Shown here one piece after another: positions 23,960-36,345 of a DNA stretch of 64,000 nucleotides. The DNA lies in contig NC_079875.1 of NCBI RefSeq assembly GCF_029227915.1, positions 19,153,001-19,217,000 of the forward strand, given 5' to 3'. The notes under the pieces were generated by a model. It ran no database searches. It was given only the letters and a program-made list of their open reading frames with translations, and was not told the DNA's origin. This DNA comes from Hydractinia symbiolongicarpus (Eukaryota; Cnidaria; Hydrozoa; Anthoathecata; Hydractiniidae). The translations under genes were made by a program, and so were the position numbers. Position 1 is the first letter of the stretch. Every line of letters starts with the position of its first letter.

Positions 23960-26690
23960 ACTGTAACTTGAGCCGCACTGGTGTATGCTCACCGGCAGGA
24001 TTGAAAAAATTGTATTTCCAATCGTACATACAATATAGCTACAATCGTCCACAAAAATATGGCTCTCTATTCCCTCTCATGTTAAAAACTGTCCCTTAAT
24101 GCTCAGCAAAGTAAAAGATTACACGTGACATACGTTTATATAAACATTGATCATGAGAGAGGACAGAACGTAATCTGCAAAATATATACTTATACTTACC
24201 AAATTCAACTTATTGACGTTGTGCCGTAACGTCAGAAAATTAGCCTTTCGGCGACATCAGAGGACAATGAATACGTCGAAATTGTCCCTCACAAAAACAC
24301 TGACACACCGTTTTAAATATATGGATGCCGCCGTCCCACTGTGTAATATGAAATGCGATGATTTGGTGTCTATTTTGGAGTTAGACTTCACTTTAAAACG
24401 GTTGGCCACATTGGTGGTGATATCTCAAGGTAGAGAAAGTACAAAGAAACAATTTTATGCCGTTCAGAAACATCTTTCCTCTCAGGCCTATGTCACTCGA
24501 CCGACAACAGAGTTTTTTGTTATCTGAATCCTTGATATGTTCTGTGTTGTTGTCAATACTATAGACAGTAGGCTCTATATAATTTAAATTAACGTAGATG
24601 GTTTGGTTGGTATCATAATTTTGTACTAAGGCTACCTCTCCAAAAATGCTCGAAAAAAACATTTAGTATATGGATAGTATTACCTGGGTTTACTTTAAAA
24701 AGAAAACTTACGTTGAATCGAGTTCTATTCCATCCAATGACGGGTTTTTTTGCCCACATGAGAAATAGCATACTCGAATATTAGAAAAATGACCTTTTGT
24801 GTTCAAGTGGTCTTTCGCCATTTCGTGTTTCTGTACTTCTTTTTGTAAGCCAAACTAGATATTCCTTTTCCGACTGAAATCCTTTCTTTATTTTTATCTC
24901 CAAACTTCAGTTGTCTTCCTTTGTCTCTTGCGCGATGGCAGCATCGTTGCATTATGCATCACGATAGTCATAAGAAAGAAAGGTTGTTTCCGCAAGCCAT
25001 CCTAAATCTATGCTGAAACCTGCACAGAATTTAAAAAAATATTGTTGAAGTGCAGAAAAATTACCTTGATGGTGGTTTTCTTGACGATGATAGAGGTATT
25101 AATAAAGATCCTGTAACGAAGGTGGAAGATCATCAAAATAATAGAACTGTTGATCGCTATAAACATTGTGAAATAATTTGCAAATTACAACGTGGTCTCA
25201 CAAGGCACTGCAATATCAAACATGGATTACCTTCACCAACAAATTCGACAAGTCGCACATTTTTTATCGCACTTTTACAAGCATGCAAAGTTGATAACGG
25301 TTATTCCCAGAGATTTTCAATATTCATGATCGTGGGTTGTGGAGAGCGAACAAAAAAAATTTCAAGCGGTTATGTCAAATGTAAACAAATCAATTCATCA
25401 TCAATCTACCATTTATTCTCGAATAAAATTGATATGTAATGACATGGTCCATAGGATGTGAATCCTTCAGTGTTGTCAAAATTAAGAGTGTCTGGTATGC
25501 CGTAGAGCCAAAGTTTAAGCTTGTGGAAGCATATGGTAATTCTTTCTACTAAAGTCCGAACTTTTTTATATGTCAAAGATATACGTGAAAAACACAAGGT
25601 GCAAAGCAGAATTTAAGAAATCGTGCTTTAAGCACTGAACAGAAAAAAATTAATAACACCAAAGACCCGGACGTAGACTATAAAACTGTCAAAAAGGCTA
25701 TTTTTATAGCCACAAATTTTTAAAAACCATATTCGGTTGGTATATTTTTTATCGATTTTCTATCATGATTTTTTTTCACCTACACACACACACACTCAGA
25801 AAAAAAAATCATGTTGAATTTAAGGCGTGCTATTCACTGCATACCCACCAAAATCTCTTGACTATGCCTGATATGTTGTGCAAACTTGCGCAACACTTTT
25901 CAACAGATATTAACTGATAAACGTTCTTTCTGCTTTTATATTCTATATGGCTAAAAATACCGAATAACATGAAAACGAGATTAGTTATGAGCAAATTTTT
26001 AGTTTGCAGTGCAATAGTGCAGATATGGTTTGTTTACTTGCAATATTTGCAAGTTTAATTTGTCATACAAATTGTTATTAAAATTTGGCGATAATGTGGG
26101 ATAATAGCATGTATCTGCCGTTCTAATGGTTTTGTTTGTTATCTTTGGTGTTAAGTGAACCAGATTGATATTAGCTTTGCAAACAAACGTAAATTTCAAG
26201 CAGGTAACCAAAATTGGTGATGTTGCTAGTATAAATCCTGTGTTTCCTGTGATTGAGTGTACCTTATTTTTTAATCAACATCTGTAGAAATAAAATTAGC
26301 CAGGCTTACTGATAGTGCTTTTAAAATAATAGTTGAACTCTTGGGTGCCTTACCCTGTTTATTTTTTCCAAAGTGAAGGTACTTTTGGAAGTATTTAAAG
26401 CCTACATTTTACACATTTATGATTTCAGAATTAGGAATTTTATTTGACTTGGTTGGGCAAGCTGGACGTTAAACTTTCCTTGCAATGTTTTTGTTTTTTT
26501 TGTCAAATTTTTAGCCTCTGTCATAAATTGTATTTGGTATTCTTAAATTCTGTATTCAGAGAGTTAGCATCTTGGTATTTTTTTAGGCAAGTGAAATTTA
26601 TTTTGCCGAGTTAAAACCAAAAAAACAGGCAAAAAATCACCACAGTCAGTACAAGCAAATAACAGTACCATAAGATCGGTAAGATTTTGA
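23960..26690. other. Mostly non-coding stretch
   Basis: No secure gene. An open frame at 25050-25439 contains KHCEIICKLQRGLTRHCNIKH, which resembles a degenerate C2H2 finger, but nothing around it supports a gene. An open frame at 24213-24527 has no recognisable motif. A short (CA)n tract lies at about 25780-25800. Confidence 0.45.
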
Positions 26691-26919
26691 AATTCTCCTT
26701 CTATATTGATCTCTCGACAACAACTCAAGTTACAACAAACTAGCGACTACGAAAATCGCTAGTTTCGTCTCGCTCAACCAGATCCCCGATACGTGGTCAC
26801 GTAGCGGACCTGGGTGAGCGATCAAACCGCATTAAACTGCTAGGCACCCACGTATCGGCCACAAACGACTTAAATACCGCCGTAGCGAACTCTCTCGCAA
26901 ATTAAATTTTTAAAAGCAT

Positions 26920-29330
26920 GCGTTCCCGTATTCGATCCCGAAGCTCTTCTTGACGAAGGCATAAATACCGAACGAAGATGGAAACAATGGTTAGAAAACT
27001 CCAAATGTTGCCAGAAAACAGGTCAAATAATCGCACGACCACTGGATTACAAGACTAAGGACAAAAGTTAATGATCGCGAGTTCGCTGAAATGGATGACG
27101 AAAAGGCTATAAAACTCGTCCTCAATCTACACACACACTCCGAAAAACTGCAGACATTGACCTGGCAAGGTCGTGCCAACAGCGAGACCCTTGGAGCTAA
27201 AAAAAGAGCTGCATTTCAGGAAGACCAACAAGTTCGATGCACCACCCGCCAAATATGCGAATATACATCTTCAGAACTGGAATCACTGCAAAAGTAGGAC
27301 CATCGAGATATGCAGGTATTGCAGTGAAAAGAACGCGCCACCAGATGCAAAGCAAAAGGTGCAACATGCAATCACGGCGGAAAGAAGGGATATTTAGAAA
27401 AAGTGTGCGTAGCAAAGGTGCGCAACACAACGAAGCCCATCAACACTGTTCAAGACGACATCCAACACGTAGACAACGTTCATTGACAGAGAAATCAAAA
27501 TTGTCAGTATCCCAGCACCAACGTTACCATGCACCTGAACGAACAATCGGTAACCATGAAAGTCGACTCGTGCGCTAAAGCAAGCATCATATTAGCGGCA
27601 ACGTACAAGATGCTAGTACAATACGATTATGTACTACCACTTTAAAACCTTATGGCTTACCACCACTTAAACTACTCGGCCAGTTCAAGTCAAAAATCAG
27701 AGCTAATCAGAAAGCCACCAAACCACCATTTACGTCACGAAAAACGACACGACACACTCGCTAATGAACAGATACGCCGCATTTGACTTAGAGATTCTCC
27801 TGATTACCATAGACGATAATTCCGCAACACCAATCAAGATAAAAATCAGGACTCCATAAACGATGTCGAGCACTTATATTACAAAGACATGGTCACACTG
27901 ACGCCATAGAAAACAAGCGGACGCCATTGAAAACAAGCTGACGCCATAGAAAACAAGCTATGTGTACCTTAAACAAATATCTAACCTGCCACAAGCAACC
28001 AAGATAAAAAAAATAACGTAGAAACATGAACAGTATTCAAAAAGCTTAGCAAACAGAAATACCGACAATTGCACCTTCTAATAGACCGAGACATCAAAGC
28101 CATAATTGAACTACAGCGGAAAATACCGTTCGCCAAACGAGAAAAACTGGATACCATCCTAGACGAACTCAAGGAGTCAAGAGTCATTGAACTGGTCGAC
28201 GGACCCACCGATTGCATATCCAAATTAGTGTTGACACCTAAAGTTTACCCTAACCAGCTAAAGATGAATGTAGACATGACCACTGCAAATACAGTCATCA
28301 GATGTATACGACAAGTCATCCCAATGGCAGAGGAGTTACGATACAAGCTTAACGGGGCACAATACTACAGCAAACTAGATGTGAAGCACGGCTACATGCA
28401 ATTGGAGCTGGACGCTGAATTACGACGATAACCACCCTCTACACTTATAGATTATGCAGACTTACATTCGGAATGAACTCCGCAGCAGAAGCTTTCTACG
28501 AGGAAATCCACCAAACACTTTCCAACATATCAAACATCCAAAACATATACGGTGATACCATCGTATACGGATGTACAACGAAAAAACATAACGAAGCACT
28601 CTGTCGCATCCTACAATGCCTGCACGATTGCAATTTCTGGGAATAGCAAATTTCAGCTCACACCTTATACCAGAATATTTAACTATCACAGCCCCACTCA
28701 GAGCATTGACCGTCCAAAACGCAAGATTCGTCTGGACAAAGAATGCGATAACACTTTTAACTATATCAGGAAAGCACTTTTACAAAAACCAGTAATGGCA
28801 TACTTCAAGCCAATCCAAAAAAGTACAGTTATCGTATACCGTTCCAAAAAAACGGAACTTTCAAGCGCGCTAAAACATTAAGAACCAGACACTGGAAAGT
28901 ACAAAGTGGTTCGATACGACAGCCGATCAACCACCCCTCAAGAGCAACAAATCAAAATAGATAGCGCAGCAGTGGAATTTGCAATCACCAAAAACCACAT
29001 CTACCTATATGAACTACTGGAATTTACAGCAACTACCGGCCATACGTCACTGCTACCACTATACTCTAGCTAAAGAATGGAACAGCGTCCATGAATACTA
29101 AGCACAAAATCAAGCTACAAGGTTATCACTTCATGCTGCAATATGCACTGCGTGGCGCGGCCAACTCAGATGATTACCTTTCGCGACACACAACGCAATC
29201 CGCGCCATCACAACCGCAGCAAGTGGTGAAAACTGAAAGGTTAGTTAATGCCGTAGTAACCACGAGAACGCCACCGGCCCTCACTATCGACGAGGTAAAG
29301 AACAGCATGTCAGCAGACCCAAGTATGCAG
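26920..29330 (+). pseudogene. Ty3/Gypsy retrotransposon remnant (gag-pol)
   Basis: Pieces appear in order. A gag start has VFDPEALLDEGINTERRWKQ (about 26925-26990). A degraded zinc-knuckle region follows (CRYCSEKNAPP, about 27310). A protease-region fragment (PPLKLLGQFKSKIRAN, about 27660) comes next. The reverse transcriptase has ELVDGPTDCISKLVL and YYSKLDVKHGYMQLELD (28069-28431). The RT catalytic segment reads IYGDTIVYG, so the second aspartate of the usual YxDD/FxDD box is changed. RNase H and the HFMLQYALRGAANSDDYLSRH block follow (29091-29190). At least six frameshifts or stops occur. No LTR pair was found. Integrase is not evident. Confidence 0.85.
27901..27960 (+). repeat. Three tandem copies of a 20-bp unit
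   Basis: GACGCCATAGAAAACAAGC(T/G) is repeated three times, with one base change, inside the decayed protease-RT spacer of the Gypsy element. Confidence 0.9.
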
Positions 29331-32080
29331 GCACTCACGGCGGCCATAGAGACAAAGTATGTTCCAACAGCTGGCCGCAAGACGCTACCACTACCAATAC
29401 CCCTTTATAACTGTGTTAACTTTGATCTTGTGGAACTGCCAGTTAAAAAAAGCTGTAAATGTCAACATGTTGTTGATACATTTTTCAAACTTGCATGTAA
29501 ACAACCAGCATCTCGACCAACTGGATATGGAAATAGGTCTATTGTTTGTTCTGAAGAAATGTCATAATAAAAGAAATGTATGCGCCTCTTTATTTTTACA
29601 TCTCCTTGTTTAGTTTATTAATGCACTCTGTCGTAGAGATGATTGGATGATTAGATGAAATCTTTGATAGTGATAGAACAACAGCTACAGTGGAGTGTTA
29701 CACAATGCTGACAGCAGATAATGAAATGTATAAATTGTTTTTTAAACGTTTCAACTGAAACAAACTTTAAAAAAAATATTGTTTTGTTAATGGAATGGAA
29801 ATGGTTAATGGTTAATGGGATGGAAATGTTTTAAACAGATATGAGGTGTACGAAGCAAAAGGGAGGTAGGGAAGCTTTGTGAGATGCTGATCTCTGTGTG
29901 TTCTCCCTGGTAAATAATTCAAATAATTTTTCTTACTTGTTTTGAATTGGTAAAATTACCGTCTAGTCGGACAATGGGAGAACAAGATATGCTGGACATT
30001 GTACAAGCTTTTATTTTTTATTTATTTATTAATTTTTTTATTTTTTATTATTTTTTATCTTTTTAGAATAAAATTTTCTTTTTAAGTAAAATACAGAAAA
30101 TTGATGTCCACATAGTGCTGATATTTTTTGTGAAAAAAGCTTTTTAGAAACAGTGAGATCTGCGTGTATTTTTTTCTAAAATTATCCCAACCACTCTTTC
30201 ACATAAAGTCAAAACTAATTGTTTTTCCTGTTTAGGATCTCTTTAATGACCGTGTTTTGAATAAAAAAATGTTATCGATTCTAATTCATCTTTACAAATC
30301 GAACGAAGCTATGTGGGAATTCCCAAACAGACCGTCATGAAACTGCGTCTAAGTAGCCTACGCCATTTTTAATTCTCCACAAAACATGTTACTGCGAAGT
30401 TATTTTTTAAAAAACGACTTTCTTCAAAGGTTATATAGATGATGTACTGAATCGATTATTGACAACTAGTGCAAAAGGTATTTAGCATTTTTGAATTTTC
30501 TTACAGTTGGAAGACTTGGTTCTCACTATAGGTTACCAAACTTAAATAATTTCATATTTTATTGGTTAAACTTGTGTCTTTATAACATACTTTTTTTAAT
30601 AAAAATCCTACTTTTTGGTTTGACCTTCGTGATTCTTAAAAAATTGACATTTTGGGCTTTAAATAATTCTCAATTTCTAGGAAAGAAATAAAATACTAAA
30701 ACTGTGAAAACCTGTGATGACATTTAACGTGGTTAAAATATCACGAAAGACTAATATCTAGTTAAAAATTGGTTATACTTTAACATTATTACTTCTACGC
30801 CATTATTTTTTTAAGAAAAATGTGAAATTGGTTATTTTAGATTAAGTTGTTTCTGATGTTTTGGGGAGGAAATTGGAAATTGAGTTAAAGATTCTAATAA
30901 AAAAAGTTTGTAATAACTGTATTGTCTGTTCAAGTAACGACGAACAAATTCCCGTGAAATTTCCCACGGGCGAATCACCAGTACATAATGCATAACGTTT
31001 TTGATGCAAACAATACATGATTTACACGCATCACAAATACTAACAACAAAAATTCGTTTTAGCTTGCTACTAGCATGACGTAACAGCTTGGTTATTAAAA
31101 ATATTTACAGCAAGTGCACGGGAAAGCGATATGAAAGCTCTTACTGAAATGAAAAGAGTGTTGTTTGTTTTCTGTTGTTATAACGTAGATAAGTTGATTT
31201 TACGAAGGTCATTTTTTCATCATGTTGTTTTTCTATAAATAGAATGTGAATAATGTACTGGCATCTATTTCAAGAAGATATCAAGTTGTTGAATGGGTTG
31301 TGTATTGCGGTTTGGTCTCTCTTGTTTTTGAATATATTTTACTGACAGGAAAGCCAAAATAGTTTACGTTTGAAAATTATAGCTTTTGTTTTAATCGATT
31401 GGGAAACTTCATTTTTCTACTTTAGTAATTATAGTTGTTTACCAGGTACAAAGTTTAAAAAAAAATATCTAAATTATATAACCTCATATGAAAATAAAAA
31501 AAGGTTTGCAAGGGAAAAGCTAAGTATTGTAATAAAGCCGACGAAGAACCTAAATATGCTGAAAATGGCCAATGTCAGTACGAGACGTCAATCTTATTGA
31601 AATGTGTACATGAACGATAATTAATAATGATACAAAAAGTAGAAGTTCCAGTCTTTCCAGGAAACTGTTTGACGTTCACAAATTCTTTGTGTTTCACACT
31701 TTTATTTTGGATGAAACAGTCCGTTATGTTTAAATGAAAGAGTGTAATGTAGGCATGCTATATACCTTATTTCATGAAATTAACGAGTCATGAAATTAAC
31801 GCAGGTTCTTCAAAATTCGCGTTAATTTAATGAGTGTTAATTAAATGCAGTGTTAATTTAAGGACTGTTAATTTGGTAACGTTTTTACAATATATAAAAG
31901 TCTAAAAAACATAAAAAATTTTTACAAATTTTCTACTATTTCCTTCTTATCGGACGATAGCTCTTTATACAGTGATTAATTATTTTTAGAGTTTTCGGAA
32001 ACTTTAAACTGTATTTTGACTAGGGTTGCATTCTGTCTTTATTTTTCTATATTCACATATCTGTATCCACTTTGAACTTC
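29331..32080. other. Non-coding AT-rich stretch
   Basis: A frame at 29359-29613 follows the Gypsy remnant but has no recognised motif. Around 31780-31880 a run of ATTAACG/TTAATTTAA words is repeated. Otherwise nothing. Confidence 0.5.
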
Positions 32081-32084
32081 CTTT

Positions 32085-32275
32085 ATAGAGATGTTCCTTT
32101 TATAGAGATGTACGCTTTGTAGAGATGTACGCCTTATAGAGATGTACGCTTTATAAAGATGTACGCTTTATAGAGATTTCCGATTTGTAGAGATGTACGC
32201 CTGATAGAGATGTCCGCTTTGTAGAGGTTTCTGCTTTATAATAGAGGTGTCCGCCTTATAGAGACGTCTAATCTT
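32085..32275. repeat. Minisatellite, 17-18 bp unit
   Basis: About eleven units of the type TATAGAGATGTACGCTT, with drift to TCCGCTTTGTAGAGG. No coding potential in keeping. Confidence 0.85.
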
Positions 32276-33397
32276 TATGTTATAAGAACGTGAAAAGTTT
32301 AACAACTTGAGGCTGACAGTAAAATCATTACAACATACTACAAAATCAACAATACGCCTCCACAAATGTTTGTAACGGTTCAAATCAAATTCCCTATAAT
32401 ATGGGAAATTACCATTCTGCTGATATAATATGTCAAATTAACCTTTCAGATGTAGTTGCTAGATGAAGTTTTCCTTTTTTTTTTACAATAGGAACGGCTT
32501 GTGTAAATTAGTTTGATCTGAAAATAATCTCTTATAATAATACAGAGTGTGTGTGTGTGTCTGTAACAGGCAAAGTGGATATCTTCATTTTCCTTTGATG
32601 TAGCCGAAAAGCTTATGCCTGAAATGTTAAATTTGACGTTACGGCGCGACATCCGTATCACTACTGTAACGTCAATATCTTACTTGCTATATATTTCGAA
32701 ATAATTTATTAGAATCCTAAAATAAAATCTATGAAATCTATTGTATACAAAGCACTTTCACCAGTGCCAAAGATATTGGATAGGAATTTGGTCAGACGAA
32801 TCAAAGAATATAAAGAACCAAAAATTAAGGTAAATTGGCAAACGAAATTGTAAACGATAATATTAGACCATTGATATTACATAGAAAATAAAAAATTAAC
32901 ACAGCTACTCATCTGGCAAGTGCTTTATCAAAAAAATATTTTTTTGCTAAATTATAGAACATTCCATATTTATCACTTGAACGGCAATTAGCGGGTAAGT
33001 CATTGAAAATCGACGATGTAGTGTATCCAAAGGTCGTATGCAGATTTGTGGAGCATTTAATAGCGTTTCTTGCATGTCCTCTCCTTGTACTTGTTTGAGT
33101 GTTTTTTTCCATTGGTACGAATCTCGGCCATTGCGGTGTGTTAACCGATTTTCATGTCAGTTTCGCGGTAGATAATTCTGATCGTTCTGGAGCAGGTAGC
33201 CACTTGAGATTTAACACGTCCATGTAGTTAGAATATCTACCTCGGACATAACCAGCACATGCGTTGATTAATTTCTGTACGTCTTTTCAAGTACTCTGGA
33301 GCACTGTGAAAAACTGCGTTGCCATATTTGATTCTGCTTAGAACTAATGCTTCGGCAATTTGTTTTCGAACGTGATATGGTGTAAGTCTTTAAATTA
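32276..33397. other. Non-coding stretch
   Basis: No recognised element except a short (GT)n tract near 32548-32560. Confidence 0.5.
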
Positions 33398-33965
33398 ATA
33401 AAGCCATTACATTGCACTTAAAACTTTGAGGCCAAATAACTTGGAGACGAGGTGGTGACGTCAGTCATTTTTACCGCGTGGGTAACTAGGGACCACCTGG
33501 GACCAACTTCGGTAAGTTTCTTAAACCTGGGTCCCCTAATTCGACGGGTTGATGACGTCATCAAAAAACCTTTAAACCCAAATATCTTCACAACCGTTTG
33601 TCAAAGATACACGATCTTATACATTTTTTTGATCAGCGTTTCAAGAATTATACGATGAAGGCAACGGTTATACAAATTTCTAGAATATTTTTTTTTGTTT
33701 TGGCAGGTCTTTGCTGACGTGTCCTTGCTGGCGTCAGCAAAATTTTTAAACTTATATCCCTTAGGCGATCGTCGAAAACATTGATCCTATACAATATTTT
33801 GATCACCGTTTCAACCTCTACACAATAACAGAGGCAACGTGAAAACAAGGTTCTAAATATTTTTTTGGTGGATGGGTTGCTGACGTCATCAAAATCGAAA
33901 TGACACTTTTTTTCAATTTTCTTCAGCCTTAGTAGTGGATTTTTTCACGGGTTTTATCGACTAGT
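33398..33965 (-). mobile_element. Dispersed non-autonomous repeat family, copy B
   Basis: Inverted relative to copy A and longer. Both ends match copy A (GGCCAAATAACTTGG near 33431; TTTATCGACTAGTTG near 33955). The interior has two to three units of about 150-170 bases, each with a TGACGTCA(T/G)CA core, TTTGATCA(G/C)CGTTTCAA and a GAGGCAACG/GAAGGCAACG block. Copy A holds one unit, so the unit number varies among copies. A third, partial copy is at 59150-59300. Confidence 0.85.
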
Positions 33966-36345
33966 TGTTTCATATTGAAATTCTTTTCACATCTTCCTAA
34001 TAATAAATTGGAACAGAAAAAAAAAACAGTATTGGAGTAACTTGTTATATTGGTAATATTGGTTATATTGGTTATATTGGTGTAGTGGTACATCGCATGA
34101 CATATTTTATAAAACATATTTCATATGCATCACAGATCTTTGCACTTGACATCGACCGACTTGTGACCAGCAACTGGATTAAAAACTTTCTCGGTATCCA
34201 CGGCCAAATGTGGATTTCATCTTTTGTGCGTATTTTACAGTTGTCGATGTCCGTCTGTTCTTTTTCACGCCAACATTTTCTTGATTATTTGCGCCGGTGA
34301 GGTACATAAAACGAAAATTGTATCAATCAATATTAATGACAGTTAAAGTTTGCGATTCTTTCCACGCGACAAAAGACCGAGGCTTGGCCGACTATTCTCA
34401 TGCGCATGCGCATAACCCGAAAAGTCGGGTTACATTGTAGTGTAAAATCCGAAAAGAAACTTCGTTCCCGATTTATCTCAGAACGTCGGAAACAGCGCCG
34501 ATAACAACAAAATTGCGTCATTTTTCTAATTATAGTTGTTAATTAAAAATCTTTCTAAGAAGTGATAGCAATTGCTATCAGTGACCTGTTTTATGAGACA
34601 AATTCTTTCTCTCCACAAATGTTATGACGCATTGGACTTACTAACCCAGTTTGGTAGTTTGTACTTGACTAGTCCAGTTTTAAATTTTGGACTTTCTTGT
34701 CCACTTTCAACCTTTATAATTCACGTCGGCATGCGGTAATTTGCCGACGCGAATGCTAACGTGCTAACAAAGCAGGCAGGCAAAAAATATTACGTGGCAA
34801 TTATTTGCCGACGAGAGAAAATTTGAGTTAAACTTGCTGGCCCAGTTTCGTAGTTTGTACTTGTTGGCCCAGCTTTATTGGTTTATAAGCTCACATGAGT
34901 TTCTTTTGTGTGTTTTGTTCTTATGTTATTTTAAGCAGATTACGAAGAAAGGTTTCAAATTTTCCAATTAGAAAACAAACTTTTCCCAATGAAATTAATA
35001 GAATATGACGTTTGTTAAAAAGGGAAATTCAGTGCAGCTTCTTCAACTTTTACTTTCATTTCAAAAGTCTATTATTTTTCAAGAGCTGAAAAAACAGTTG
35101 GAGATATTAAACGAATGAACATATATGGGTGGGTTTTGTGAGACTTTACATTTCACGAATGCACGAAAAGCCGAATCACTATACTTTCTCTTTAGTTCTC
35201 GCGAGTGTAGAAGGTATGTTATTGCTTCCAATTTTTTGTCTGTCATTCTATTTTTCTTTAATTTTCTCTTTGGTGTATCTTACGATTTGGTGCATCTAAA
35301 TTCGCGATCCGTTTGTAAATTCCAATGTTTACTTATTTTATACAACATCACCTTTATATAGCCATACCAAGGGTTGAAAGTCCATAATTGAAGCATAATT
35401 TTAAAGAGCTTTAGTAACGGAGACGACATTTCAAAATTAAAGAAACTTTAATATGTTGTTACCCTGTGCACAGCAGCACACTAAACGAAATTAGTTTGAA
35501 CTGCTTGTAATACATTTTAAGTGTTCGAAAAATCTTTTTTTCCTAAAATTTTAATGTTGGCAAAACTACGCAGAAAGCATAAGCAAAAGTTGGCAAACAT
35601 TATTAAACATATTGCAAGCAAATTTCCCGCCTTGTTTATTCAATGGGTAATATGTGGCGGATAAAAAATACGAAAAAAACTGTTTACAAAATCGAAGCTT
35701 TTAGGTCGAAGTCTGTTTGAAAAAATGCAATGTAAGAAATACACAGAAACGAAACTTACTAACGGTGTAGTTAGCCTCCCCCCAATTTGAATAATCGCGC
35801 TTTTAAGTTAAAGTTTTTTAAAAAAACCGCCCCTGTCAAATAAACATCTCTGGGTGGTGTTTTAAAAAGATAATGCACATTCGCTAGCTAAATCCAGTCT
35901 GAACGAAAAATAAGTGTTAATCAATCGATTCGTACACTTCGTATTATTGGGACCTCGATCTATACAGGGTCTTACATTTGGTTCTAGTAAACTGAAATAC
36001 TGAAACCTTTTGGAAACTCGAACTATTTTTACTTGGTCCCTTGCCTTTTAGGTAGAAAAGTTCTTGAAAATTAAAAAATTATCTCGGCAAGTCGAACAAC
36101 TGTATTCTCCATAGGCTTTTGTTTGTTAAATTCTGTAGGTAAATTTTTTTGACTCAATTGTCCATAACAATTAAAACTTCATCTACAAACAACCAACGCA
36201 ATTCACGCTGCAAAAATAAATACTTTTTCTACCTAGTCTAAAAAAGTCTGACCCGTAATATTTGTTTTTATCTTAAATATCGTTTCACATTTAGATTGAT
36301 TTGAGAAGTAACACCTGAGCTATTACAATTTTAAAAAGAACAGAC
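33966..36345. other. Non-coding stretch upstream of the membrane-protein gene
   Basis: Near 34640-34870 a motif of the type CCAGTTT(G/C)GTAGTTTGTACTTG occurs twice, flanking a segment with TTTGCCGACG twice. No gene was seen. The promoter of the next gene must lie toward the end. Confidence 0.5.

Noticed and set aside
24213-24527. 104-residue ORF
   Set aside because: No recognisable motif; length is not exceptional for chance.
25050-25439. Possible C2H2 zinc-finger gene
   Set aside because: One degenerate finger only, no supporting exons or partner domains.
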